DNA of 64,000 bases from Haliclystus octoradiatus. Taxonomy: Eukaryota > Cnidaria > Staurozoa > Stauromedusae > Haliclystidae. Within the stretch, counting starts at the first letter, position 1, and the number at the start of each line of letters is the position of its first letter. This document shows positions 43,393 through 54,340 of the stretch, one piece after another. The position numbers and the translations under genes were made by a program. The stretch lies in NCBI GenBank assembly GCA_916610825.1, contig OU744447.1, positions 12,817,751 to 12,881,750 on the forward strand. The letters run 5' to 3'. A model generated the notes under the pieces. The model searched no databases, was not told where the DNA came from, and worked only from the letters and a program-made list of their open reading frames with translations.

Positions 43393-44251
43393 ATGAATTG
43401 AAAAAGACGAACATTAAATTTATCAGATCCTGAATGCACAGCAGCGTGGTTCACGGCATTTGGTGCTAAAATACGGGGTATGGGTCTTACAGATGACGAA
43501 TTGAAAGGAAAGCTACAAATTACAGACCTTTTCCTTGAGCTATGTGACGAAGACACACTCATGAAGCTGGATCGTCTTGCCAAGCCACAAAATTTGGAAA
43601 ATATACCTTTCCAAGAAATTAAAAAGTTGCCACAGAGCTGGTAGAGCCAAAACAACTACTCACGATCGCTGAGAGAACAAATTTTCTTGCAATAAAAAAG
43701 CAACCAGACGAATCGTCGGACGATCTTCATGTAAGAATTAATCTTGCTGCAGATCGATGCGAATTTGAGAAATTTAAAAATGGAGATGAAAGTCCCGTTG
43801 AAGAGCTAAAGAAAATGGTATTTATAAATTCTTTTGCTGATCCTAAGATCAACAAAGAACTATTGGATTACCTGAGAATTATATCTACCGCTCCGTCTAC
43901 GAAAAGTTAAGAGATCGGGTACGGCAATACAATCAGAAGACGTTGTTCATAAGTCGTGATGTCGAACGAGTACAAAGAGTTGAAATCAAACCAGAGGTAG
44001 GCCAATTAGAAAATAATAACGCTAATTTCAAGACAAACCAGCCTGCTTGTGGTAATTGTGGAACTACTCATCCATCCAGGCCAATGTCCCGCCTACTGCA
44101 AAGAATGCAGGTCATGCTATAAAAAGGACATTTAGTAACGTATGTCGTCAGAAAGTACACATTTTATTAACGATCAAGAAACTGATGTTGAAATCCAATG
44201 AGTACTGTGGTATTTATGATATTTATTTGTGAAGAACAATCATATGACGTT
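43393..44251 (+). pseudogene. Gypsy-3 gag (decayed)
   Basis: ATG at 43393 is followed two codons later by TGA; the frame then matches Gypsy-2 gag (TLNLSDPECTAAWFTAFGAK, then ERTNFLAIKKQPDESSDDLH and KKMVFINSFADPKINKELLD) with frameshifts near 43625 and 43890. A first knuckle begins (CGNCGTTHPS) but the second is scrambled. The reading continues into GACGTTAACAGCAT, the target site of the hAT-like insertion, and resumes after 48092. Confidence 0.82.
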
Positions 44252-44770
44252 AACAGCATCAGTGGCGGATCCAGGGGGCGCGACAGGGGCAAGCGCACCC
44301 CGTCAGATATTTAAGCTGTTTGATGGCGTCGCGGCTGTTGTTTTGCTTTCATTCTTTACGAAAACAATAACTGAGAAAACGACTTGTAAATGAAATTTCA
44401 TCCTGAGTACGTCATATTTTTTCGTAGCAGATTGGAAGTAGCAGTACGATTGTTATAACAATCGTATGCTTGAACACTAGACTAGAAGGAAGTCAACTTA
44501 ATTTGACCAATCAACGACACTGATTTCGCTACTGCGGAAGTAGAGCATCCAATAGATTGCTTTGATTTCACTCCCCTCAGATGACGTAGCCTTCAAAGAA
44601 TTTAGCTATGAACCAATGATAATGCTCTATTTCACATTCCTGACATAGTTCGTTCGTGAATAACAAAGCTTATCTTGCTTACTGTCCTGCTTGTACTGTC
44701 TTTTCTCTTTTTGTTATTTTTAAACCCTTGAATCAGTCATCGTCATCTAGCTCCTTTTGTTAACTTAATC

Positions 44771-44792
44771 ACAATTGGCGCTTAGCGAAGGA
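44771..44792 (+). other. Possible BEL/Pao primer-binding site
   Basis: ACAATTGGCGCTTAGCGAAG contains TGGCGCTTAGCG after a possible LTR-like CA end. It sits 5' of the BEL coding fragment. No matching LTR upstream was confirmed. Confidence 0.3.
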
Positions 44793-44920
44793 TTAAATTC
44801 ATAATCATTGTTGGAAGTTAAACAAATTTAAATGGCGATCTTTCTCAAGATAAAACTGAAGCAGTTTGAAATCATATACTCCAAGGAGATTGGGAACAAG
44901 GACTATCATGAGATGAAGCT

Positions 44921-47129
44921 ATGACGGAAGATGTTAATAAAGATTGGTTAAAATTATTTAAGGAGATTGAACAATTAAACAATGTTTCATTCTCAAGAAG
45001 TTTGACAAATACTGATATTGTGGGTAAGCCAACTTTATGTGTATTTTCGGATGCATCAAATGATGCATTTGGCGAATGTGCCTATGTCAGGTGGAGAAAA
45101 AGTCAAAATGAGTTTAATGTCAAATTTATTGCTGCAAAGTCGAGAGTCGCACCGCTTAAGCGACTAACAATTCCAAGGCTAGAACTTCAAGCCGCGGTAG
45201 TTGCCAGTAGATTGGGAAAAAACATACTGGAACAATCAAGATTGAATTTTGATAATATTATTTATTTTGGTGATAGTACTATTGCATTATCATGGCTTAA
45301 AACATCATCTAAAAGACTTAAGCCATTTGTGTCGGCTAGAGTCAGTGAGATCCAATCAAATTCAGACCCCACCAATTGGAAATTTAAACCAACGGCTCAC
45401 TATGTTGCAGATGACCTGTCAAGGGGTCTAAATGTAAATCAGCTGCAATCAAGATGGAGAGATGGCCCTTCATTTTTGAGAGATGATGAAAACAACTGGC
45501 CAAGCGAAAATTTTACAACAGAAAACAAAAATGAATGTTACAAAAATGAATTAGTTAATGTTAAAGTGGTTAATGTTGCTATATTAAACTGGATATAATA
45601 AATTGCAAAGAACTATTCACAATGGAGCAACCTAATCAGAGTTACAGCGTGTTACAGCGTACAACATGTTAACAGATTCATCAACAATTTTAAAAGTAAA
45701 TACTTGAAATCAAGCTTAGTTACAGCCCAAACAGGAGAGTTATGTACAAAGGAAATTAACCAAGCAACATTATACTGGATAAAGTTAGCGCAATTATCAG
45801 TTATAACACGAATTCAAGAAAAAAGAGTTGGTCACATTAAGTCCGTTTATTGAAGACCAAGGAGTTGCGAGGGTTGGAGGGAGACTTGACAAAAGTATTT
45901 CGACCTATGGAGATGTCCACCCAATTTTATTGCCTTATGAGCACTATGTTTCATATCTAATCACACATGATGCACATAACCGTGGTCATTATGGAGTTGC
46001 AGTAACAGCAGCGAAGACTAGAAACGAATATTGGGTTATAAAAGTACATAGAATTGCCAAGAATATTTGTAAGAAATGTGTATTTTGTAAAAAGTTTACT
46101 CCTATGCCAGAATACCAACTCATGGCGAATTTACCAAATTGTCGGCTGCAGCCTTGTACGCCGCCCTTTTATAACACAGCTTGTGATTATTTTGGACCTA
46201 TTAATGTAAAAATAAGTAGAAACAAGACGCACAAGCATTATGGAATAATATTTACCTGTCTGAATACCAGAGCAGTCCATTTAGAAATTAGCAGTGATTA
46301 CTCTACTGAAAAATATTTACAAGCATTAAGAAGATTCTTTGCAACAAGGGGCTACCCAACATTGATGATGAGCGATAATGGTAGTCAGTTAGTAGGAGCA
46401 GCAAAAGAGTTAAAAAAGATGATCAAGGATTGGAATATCATTGATATTAAAACAGAATGTGCAAACAAAGGTACGAAGTGGCAATTCACTACACCACTTG
46501 CTCCACATCACAACGGATATACAGAATCTTTAGTAAAAACCTGTAAAAGAGCATTGAAAAAAGCAACTGGTGAACATTTATTAAACCTATTAGAATTGTA
46601 CACATGTTTCAAAGAAGTTGAAAATTTAGTCAATGAAAGACCTATTGGTCGCATACCAAACGATCCTAATGATGGTGGTTACCTCTGTCCTAACGACTTA
46701 CTTCTAGGCAGAGCTTCCTCCAGAGTTCCACAAGGACCGTTTGACGAAACAAAAAACCCAAGAAAACGTCTTGAGTTTGTCCAATCAATTATTCAGTCGT
46801 TTTGGAAAAGATGGAATAGAGATGTGCTACCAGCATTGATACCCAGACGGAAATGGAATGTAGAACGAAGAGATGTCAAAGTTGGAGATGTTGTTGTAGT
46901 AAAAGACGCTAACCCAATTAGAGGTAAATGGACAGTTGGAAAGATAGAGCAAACGTATGCAGGAAAAGACCAACGAATTAGAAACGTAGACATTAAAACA
47001 GCTACTGGTATATATAAAAGACCAATCACCAAATTAGCAGTTATCTTACCTGTTGAAGGTTATACGGTGAAGATTAAATGGAATCAAAAAAAAAAAATGT
47101 TATTATCAGAAGAAGAAAATGGATTATGA
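44921..47129 (+). pseudogene. BEL/Pao pol fragment: RNase H, integrase, C-terminal domain
   Basis: The first frame (ATG 44921 to 45598) is the Pao RNase H region: LCVFSDASNDAFGECAYVRW, KRLTIPRLELQAAVVASRLG, FGDSTIALSWLKTS and VADDLSRGL. The second (to 47129) has an integrase zinc region (HDAHNRGHYG ... CKKCVFCKK), catalytic D in CDYFGPI, D in MSDNGSQLVGA and E in GYTESLVKTCK, then a DUF5641-like end (FWKRWNRDVLPALIPRRKW). A frameshift separates them near 45820. Gag, protease and the reverse transcriptase palm are missing, so it is 5' truncated. A GGGCCGGAGGA purine tract at 47290-47300 followed by TGTTTTGTTTAG may mark the 3' LTR start. Confidence 0.87.
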
Positions 47130-47300
47130 TTAATCTGCATGATTTATAGCACGTAAACCCAACATTGTAGGCCAACATATTAAATTAGTTAAAGTAATTA
47201 AGTTGATGAAATATAAGCATTACATCTTGAAGTTAAATTTCTTAGAATATTTTATTTTTATAGTTAATACAGAAGTTAGTTGTGCCAACGGGCCGGAGGA

Positions 47301-48092
47301 TGTTTTGTTTAGAATAATACGACTTTTCATGTTAAACAGATAGCCACGCAGTTCCGGTCATGTATCATGTAACAACGCCCTTGTCATCAGTTATGTTATG
47401 TATGTGCGACTGGCAGTCATGTCACAATTTTAGATAGAATCATTATAGTTCCAGTTTATTGTTATCATGTTGAAGATTTATGCTATATTAAAATTATCCT
47501 AAAAGCTGATCTGTCAGTCCTATTTATGTGTCATCGCTCTGAGTGACCCAGAGATTATTTCACATGAGAATGAGTTCAAGGTGTCATTTTATTTGAACGA
47601 TGCTGGTATAAGTTTGTGAATGTTCAGAGTTTGCATCGTCAGAGAGCAAACTCATAAACTCTTAAGGTCATCTCAAATTTGGTGGACACTTATCTTGGTA
47701 TCATGATTCATGAAGCATCCTTATCCAAACTCCGGAAATACTAAACAAGACAAATGTTCTTCTCTCTCCAGGGTACATTGTTTAAATTTGTATTTACTAT
47801 TTTCTTACAAATGCTGATATATTTAACTTGAATACAGTATATACTTGTTTTTCTTGGTTACAACATTTTCTTCGCTGTAAATTTGGAATAACTATGAGAT
47901 AGACCATACTTTGTAGCTACTTGAAAGTCCGATTTGGATATGCAAAAACGATGCTACAGACATCCTAAGAGGTTTTAAATTTCAAAACTTTTCCGGGGGC
48001 CATGCCCCCCCGAACCCCCTAGATGGACGGGGCTTCGACCCTCGACCCCGGAATCCTTGCACCCCTCAGATTTTTGGCTGGATCCGCCCCTG
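47301..48092 (+). other. Possible BEL/Pao 3' LTR and hAT-like right end
   Basis: Non-coding. The part after 47301 may be the BEL 3' LTR; its end was not located. The part from about 47980 is the hAT-like right end, with CCGGGGGCCATGCCCCCCCG and a GC-rich stretch before the terminal repeat. Confidence 0.4.
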
Positions 48093-49151
48093 AACATCAT
48101 GAATAAAATTATTGAGAAAGTTATGATTAATAACAAAGCAGACCTATGCAACATGATAGATGTGCTTCTTGCACAATTATTTCAACAGCCATTTGGGAAC
48201 AGTTAGGCAGCACTGATTTACAACCATCCGTTCGTAATTTACGATCATACGATGATAATGGCCTATCCGTTATCGGTCAATGTTTATTAAATATTCAACG
48301 TGATAATGAAGTAATTAATACCTCATTTCCAATTTAAATTGTAAAATCTTCTTGCCCTTATGGCTTGCTAGATAAGGATTTACTCAATCAAGATAGTGAA
48401 CAGTACTGGGTAGTATTTCTTCTGCGGAATTTCTCCCTGTAGTCAAAGGTGTTGTTGCCACAATGAAGCTTAAATCAGACGCTAATCCAAACATTTGCCA
48501 GGCTCGTCCTATGCCATTGCCTTTGCATGCTGCAGCTACTGCTGAACTGGGTCAACTTCAAACCATTGATGTTATCGAATCGATTGAAACGGGTGGAGCA
48601 ATCAATTCTTCTCCTGTAGTATGGGTAAAAAGCGAATGTGCGTTGATTTCACGGTACATCTGAACAGCAAAATTTTCAGTGACGCTTATCCGATACCAAG
48701 CATAGAAAGCATCTTCAGCAAGTTAAATGGTGCTACATATTTCGCCAAAATAGATCTCAAATCAGCATTTTGGCAAATTGCCATAGGCAAAGTTGCCCAG
48801 GATCTGTCCATAATAAACACCCATAAGGGATTATTTCGTTTAACTTGATTACAAATGGGCATGAAAAACAGCTCTGCCATATTTCAACAAGCAATTGAAA
48901 GCGTTCTCAACAGCCTAAAGGGTATTATTCCATACCAAGACAGTTACGATGTTTTGATTTTTGGTAACACGCGCGAATCATCACAGAGGCGCTTGAACGC
49001 AACCATGGAGCGCTTCAAACAACGCCGGCTTCAAGTAAACAAAGATAAATGCGTACAGGAAGTCCCTGACATAACATTTTTGGGTTTTCGAATTTCTGAA
49101 AAAGGCATAGGGCCTGATCCTCGACTTGTCGAAAAAGTTCTTGCTAATGAC
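48093..49151 (+). pseudogene. Gypsy-3 protease and reverse transcriptase (decayed)
   Basis: The frame resumes with MNKIIEKVMINNKA and a protease motif in which DTG is replaced by Asp-Arg-Cys (MQHDRCASCTIIS, near 48147-48185). The reverse transcriptase has LKSAFWQIAIG and MGMKNSSAIFQ, but the catalytic YQDD is split by two extra codons (YQDSYDVLIFG, near 48940). Stops occur at 48335 and 48846. The frame is cut after LVEKVLAND at 49151 by Gypsy-2 and resumes at 53492. Confidence 0.85.
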
Positions 49152-49315
49152 TGTGGTGTCGTTCTAGACAGAGAACACGCTTGCATTATGTCTGAATAGA
49201 ACTGCATATATTTCAACATACATTACAATTACTATATTAAGATCATATGACTTTAGCAGTCACACAATAATCACAGTAGGTATTTACATGTTTATAATTA
49301 GGTGACTAAGTCACA
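49152..49315 (-). repeat. Gypsy-2 3' LTR
   Basis: 164-bp TG...CA repeat, preceded by ATGAC. The adjacent minus-strand AAGAAGGGGGAAA (49316-49328) is the polypurine tract. Confidence 0.93.
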
Positions 49316-49469
49316 TTTCCCCCTTCTTAGAGAAAACAGAATTGTCAATTATGTTTATGAAATTGATAGTTATAAGTTACCATAATTTACTGGACAATAA
49401 TAGATTAAATAGAGATTAATAATTTAGTTAATACATAGAGATTTGTTGTTTATTCTTCAATAAAATTAG

Positions 49470-51951
49470 TTATATCCTAAACGATCTGGTAGTGCAGTTA
49501 TTCTAGGAGAACGCCTTAATGGTTGTTGATTCGTTGGTTCATTAACTGCAGGTGTGGTTTCAGCAGACTCGGTGTTTGGTGATGAGCCAGTCGGTCCGAA
49601 TTAATTTCTTGAGGCAAGAACGGTATTGCCATTGTCCTATAGCCATGCCGTATTGCTTCCTTTTGGAAGGATATACTCAAATTCCTTAGGTATGTATGCT
49701 GAAGAGGGCTGGTACATTACGATATCTCCCGTTGCGAAATCAGCAATAAACGGGATTCTAATATTTTTACCTAAAAGTATCTCGGCTGGAGATTTTCCCC
49801 TGGTCAAGAATGTGGCATGATGGACAGTTAAAATGCGATAGAGAAACATGTCAAATGAAACACCCAAGCCCTTATACCAAGCCTTCATTCCACGTTTTAC
49901 CGTCTGGACAGCGCGCTCAGCAAGACCATTGGCACGTGGGAAATAAACAGGATATTCAATTTTTTGCACCCTGAACGAGAAATCCACTGCACAATTTCTT
50001 CATTAACAAACTCTTTCGCATTATCCGACACAAAACTATGAGGGATACCAAAACGAAAAAATATATCGGCTAGTATGCGAACAACAGTGGGTGTGGCCCG
50101 ATTGGGGATCTGGTAGCCTCAATCCAACCGCTACTGGCATCTGCAACAATTAATATTGGCCAAATATCTGAAATATGCGCAAAATCCATGTGAACACGTT
50201 CCCAGGGGGCTGCTTCGGGCCAAGTGTGGACTGTTTTTGGAAAGCGAGGGCGTAGCGCACAACAGGTAGAACAGTTTGTAATAAAGTTTTCAACTTCTTT
50301 AAAAAATACCCGGCCACCACGCACAGTGCAGTAAAAGTCGCCTGGTAGCATGAATTCCGGCATGGGTGTTGTGCGCCTTTTTGAGTACATCAGATCTCAA
50401 ATTAATTGGGATATATGGTGTTGATTTAAAATAAATGAGATTGTTATGAACTGTAAGTTCATCTTTAACACGCGAGAAGGCCCTTTCTGCCTCTGATAGA
50501 CCGGACCAAAAGCCAGAAATAATACGTTTAATGATGCTTTGTGCAACAGGATCGTTAGACATTGAAGCCTTAATTTGACTGCTTGAAATAATTGGGGCAA
50601 AAAATGCTGAGTCAGTAGCAACGGAGACGCTGGCAACAACGTCTTCCCGCGTAATTATATTTTGAGTAAGACGAGATAAAGCATCTGCATGAGTAATGTT
50701 AGCACCAGGTTCATATTTTAGTTCGAAATCGAAGGCCATAAGTTTAATAGCCCATCTGGAAAGGCGTGCTGAGGCTGTTTTAGGTATTGATTTGTGAGTA
50801 CCAAAAATAAAAGATAGAGCTTGATGATTGGAGACGATCAGAAATTTTCGCCCTAACAAAAATTGACGTAGACGTTCTACGCACCATACCACTGCTAATG
50901 CTTCACGTTCTGTGGCAGAATATTTTTGTTCTGCAGCATTTAATGTTTTTGAAACGTAAATACCCGGATGCCCGTCTTGTGTCAAAATACCGGCAACAGC
51001 TGTCCCAGACGCATCAGTTGTCAAGGTGACTGCTTTGCTTAACGAGTATGATTGTACAAGAGGTGTGGAGGCCAAGTCTTTTTCGAAGTTGTCAAAAGCT
51101 AATTGCGCTGTGTTTGTCCAAACAAAAGCCACATCTTGTTTTCTGAGCTCATTCAAAGGAGCAACTTTGTCAGCAAAATTTGGCACAAGTCTACCAATAA
51201 AATTAAATAATCCTAAAGGATGCTACCTCGTTTTTATTTTTAGGAGGGGAAATGGACAAGACTTTTTCAACAAGGCGAGGGTCAGGTCCGATACCTTCAG
51301 CTGAGATACAAAAACCTAAAAAAGTAATTTCAGACACCTCTTGAACGCATTTGTCTTTGTTGATGGAAAGGCGATGCTGTTTTAATCGCTCCATGATAGC
51401 ATTAACGTTTTTGTAAAGAATCGCGAGTGTTGCCAAAAATTAGCACGTCGTCTTGATATGGAAGAATTACTTTGAGACCGCTGAGAACAGTTTCAATAAC
51501 GTTTTGAAAAATCGCTGCGCTGTTTTTCATACCCATTTGCAATCGCGTGATCCGAAACAGACCCTTGTGAGTGTTTATCACGGATAAATCTTGCGCTGTT
51601 TTATCAATAGCAATTTGCCAATAGGCCGATTTTAGATCAATTTTAGCGAAGAATTTTGCACCATGTATTTTGCTAAAAATTTGGAATCAGATATGCATCT
51701 GATAGAATTTTATTGTTAATGTGCACGCTAAAATCATCACACATTCGTAAACCTCTAGAAGGTTTCTTGACCCAAACAATAGGGGAGGAGTTTTCGGTCC
51801 CACCTGATTCAATGGGTTCTATGACACCCATGGCCTGCAAGCGCTCAAGCTCAGCGGTAGCAGCATCCTGTAAGGGCAAAGGCACAGGCCGGGCTTGGCA
51901 AAATTTTGGTGTCGCGTTAGGTTTTAATTTCATCGTGGCGATAACATCCTT
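49470..51951 (-). pseudogene. Gypsy-2 reverse transcriptase, RNase H, integrase (frameshifted)
   Basis: From 51951 downward: reverse transcriptase start (ATAELERLQAMGVIEPIESG), a lost stretch at ILSDAYLIPNF near 51680, LKSAYWQIAI, intact YQDD near 51455, RNase H (TTDASG, near 51020), integrase zinc region (CSTCC), VADASSGW, and PRANGLAERAVQ, ending LPDRLGYN and a stop at 49470. Breaks lie near 51950, 51680, 51410, 51205 and around 50300-50000. The integrase part with the second catalytic Asp is intact only in a shifted frame (VSDNAKEF near 50015). Confidence 0.85.
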
Positions 51952-53237
51952 ATGACGGGTAGAAAATCTGCAGACGAATTGCTACAAGTATAATTAACAG
52001 TATTTTTATTTAAAATATCTCTACCTAGTAAGCAATAAGGGCAGAAAGATTGTACAACTTGTATGGGCATTGTAAAATAATTATTAGTGTGATTAGTATT
52101 ATTACGTTCAACTGTTGCTTTAAGTTCACCTATCAATAAAAGTCCACGATCGTCATAAGATTGTAATTTCCTGGTTGATTCAGATAGATCAGGACTTCCA
52201 AGATTTTGCCAGATTGCTGTCGAAATAATGGTGCACGACGCACCTGTGTCATGCTGCATGGGAACGGTAATATTATTTAATTTTTCATCTTCCATAACTT
52301 CATTCATGCTATTGATACTTCCTGGTTGATCATCATTAATATTCAATAGAAAGTAATCATTAGATTCCACTTCATTTGATTTTTGTACAACTACAGATGA
52401 CTCTAATGCATAATTGGTATGACTTTGCTTGGCATGATTTGAAGTCGTTTGTTTATTATGGTATTGTGACTTACCTGCGGAACGGCAAACGGCACTATAA
52501 TGCCCTCTTATACCACAAGCTGAACAGTTTTTACCGTATGCTGGACATCGTCTTGGTGGATGACGAGAGCCACAATTCCCACATTCACACTGATTACCCT
52601 GTGTTGACTTGGTGCTGTGTATGGCATCTTGATTTCCAGATAATTCTGTTGGCTGAAATTGTTGTAGTGAAATGTTGCGGTTGACAAAAGCTGTTGTTTG
52701 GTTATATTGCCGCACACGTTCCTGGAGATCTTCGTACGTTGCGGTTGGTGTAAGGCGAATGTAATCCAACAGATCTTTACGCAGTTTAACATCAGCAAAT
52801 GAGTTGATATAAACCATCTTTTTCATTTCTTCGTTGGGATCTTGTTCATCTTTGAATTTATCGAAGTCACATTTATCTGCTGCATAATTTATGCGAATAT
52901 GGAGTTCATCCGCTGATTCATCCAGCATTTGTTTGATGGCCAGAAAATTTGTTCTTTCAGCGATAATTAAACGCTGTTTTGGTTGAACCAATTCCATGGC
53001 TTTCTTCTCAATGGCTATATAAGGAATATCAGCCAGTTTCAATGGCCTGACCAGTCTTGTTAATTTTATTAAAGCATCTTCGCCACATAGAGAGAGGAAC
53101 AGATCAGTAATCGGATAACGTATATTGGCAGGATCATCTGTGAGTGATTTCGTTCGAGCTTTTGCTGCAAATGCTGTAAACCAGGCTTCTGTTCGTTCTG
53201 GATCTGATAGATTCGGTGACTTTAATTTCAAATCCAT
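51930..53237 (-). CDS. Gypsy-2 Gag-protease, 435 aa
   Basis: ATG at 53237. Residues 1-215 are a Gag-like helical region (NLSDPERTEAWFTAFAAK). Zinc knuckles lie at C219-C222-H226-C231 and C238-C241-H246-C251. The retropepsin DTG is at residues 330-332 (MQHDTGASCTIIS), with the closing CLLGRDIL near 395-402. The frame ends with SADFLPVIRMLSPR because one base is missing near 51950 relative to Gypsy-1; without that, it would run on into the reverse transcriptase, so Gag and Pol were one frame. It is the most complete Gag of this family here. Confidence 0.9.
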   Translation of the reverse strand: MDLKLKSPNLSDPERTEAWFTAFAAKARTKSLTDDPANIRYPITDLFLSLCGEDALIKLTRLVRPLKLADIPYIAIEKKAMELVQPKQRLIIAERTNFLAIKQMLDESADELHIRINYAADKCDFDKFKDEQDPNEEMKKMVYINSFADVKLRKDLLDYIRLTPTATYEDLQERVRQYNQTTAFVNRNISLQQFQPTELSGNQDAIHSTKSTQGNQCECGNCGSRHPPRRCPAYGKNCSACGIRGHYSAVCRSAGKSQYHNKQTTSNHAKQSHTNYALESSVVVQKSNEVESNDYFLLNINDDQPGSINSMNEVMEDEKLNNITVPMQHDTGASCTIISTAIWQNLGSPDLSESTRKLQSYDDRGLLLIGELKATVERNNTNHTNNYFTMPIQVVQSFCPYCLLGRDILNKNTVNYTCSNSSADFLPVIRMLSPR

Positions 53238-53322
53238 AAATAGCTTATTTGATACTTTGATTTGATAATTGAGTGATGATATACTGTATATTTATAATAC
53301 ATTTCACTCTGGGACGCTAATT

Positions 53323-53486
53323 TGTGGTGTCGTTCTAGACAGAGAACACGCTTGCATTATGTCTGAATAGAACTGCCTATATTTCAACATACATTACAAT
53401 TACTATCTTAAGATCATATGACTTTAGCAGTTACACAAATATCACAGTAGGTATCTACATGCTTATAATTAGGTGACTACGTCACA
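53323..53486 (-). repeat. Gypsy-2 5' LTR
   Basis: 164-bp partner of 49152-49315; ATGAC follows at 53487-53491. Confidence 0.93.
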
Positions 53487-53491
53487 ATGAC

Positions 53492-54175
53492 ACACCTAAA
53501 AACAAACAGGAAGTTTCATCTTTTGTAGGTCTTGTAAACTTTTTCGGCCGTATGGTGCCAAATTTTGCTGCAAAACTTGCGCCCTTAAATTCTGTACGAA
53601 AACAAGATCTTAATTTCGAATGGAACTATGCCACACAACAAGCATTTGATCAACTACAGGCTGAGCTGGCATCCACACCTGTCGTTTAGCCATATTCACA
53701 TTCAAAACCTGTGACTTTGACAACTGATGCATCAGACACTACTATAGCTGGCATTTTAACACAAATTGGTCATGTTTCAAAAACTCTGATGCCAGCTGAA
53801 AGCAAATACTATATGTAACTGAGCGCGAGGCTTATGCCGTTGTTTGATGCGTTGAGCACCTTCGTCAATTTTTACCTGGACGAAAATTGACTATTATAAC
53901 AGATCATCAATCTTTAGCATTTTTATTTGGTGAAAATAAAGGGATCCCCAAAAATGCCTCACGCGTTTCTCGTTGGGCCGAAAAACTCATGGCATTTGAC
54001 TTCAAACTGGAACATCAACCTGGCGCCATAATTACTCACGCGGATGCTCTTTCACGTCTATCGCAAACAACAATAACACGTGAAGATGTTGTGGCCAGTG
54101 TCACCATAGCAACTGATTCCGCATTTTTATCATCTGTGATTTCTATTGACGATTTGATCAATGCATCAAAAAATG
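53492..54175 (+). pseudogene. Gypsy-3 reverse transcriptase end and RNase H
   Basis: Continues the frame cut at 49151: PKNKQEVSSFVGLVNFFGRM, then TTDASD (near 53720), then ITDHQSLAFLFGENKGIPKN and HADALSRLSQTTITREDVVA. Stops occur near 53687 and 53817. The frame leads to INASKND, where LINE-2 begins. Confidence 0.85.
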
Positions 54176-54245
54176 ATTTGAATGAATGAATATAGATTTC
54201 AATCATAAATATATGAAAATACAAATATGACTGGAGTCACCCCTT

Positions 54246-54260
54246 AAGCACAATGTGCTT
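54246..54260 (-). other. Conserved 3'-UTR hairpin of LINE-2
   Basis: AAGCACAATGTGCTT forms a 7-bp stem. CCCC (54240-54243) and GGGG downstream (near 54269) can extend it. Counterpart of 6447-6461 in LINE-1. Confidence 0.55.
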
Positions 54261-54340
54261 CTTTATTTGGGGAACATTATTTGTTCATTATTATTTATTA
54301 CATATTTAGAGTCTGTAGCAGGTAATGTAAAATATTATAG

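Larger units (their letters stand above)
44260..48092. mobile_element. hAT-like DNA transposon carrying a BEL/Pao fragment
   Basis: The left end CAGTGGCGGATCCAGGGGGC and the reverse complement of the right end CAGGGGCGGATCCAGCCAAA form inverted ends. 8-bp copies flank it: AACAGCAT (44252-44259) and AACATCAT (48093-48100), seven of eight alike. Such CAGxGGCGGATCCAG ends and 8-bp duplications are typical of hAT elements. No transposase is seen; the interior is occupied by BEL/Pao sequence. Removing the element restores the Gypsy-3 gag-protease junction. Confidence 0.78.
49152..53486 (-). mobile_element. Gypsy-2: Ty3/Gypsy element, 4335 bp, inserted in Gypsy-3
   Basis: Both LTRs are 164 bp (49152-49315, 53323-53486), TGTGGTGTCG...GTCACA, flanked by ATGAC (49147-49151, 53487-53491). 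Coding order on the minus strand is gag-protease, reverse transcriptase, RNase H, integrase. About eight of 164 LTR positions differ. LTR and proteins are close to Gypsy-1, with the same polypurine tract. It opposes its host Gypsy-3. Confidence 0.95.
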
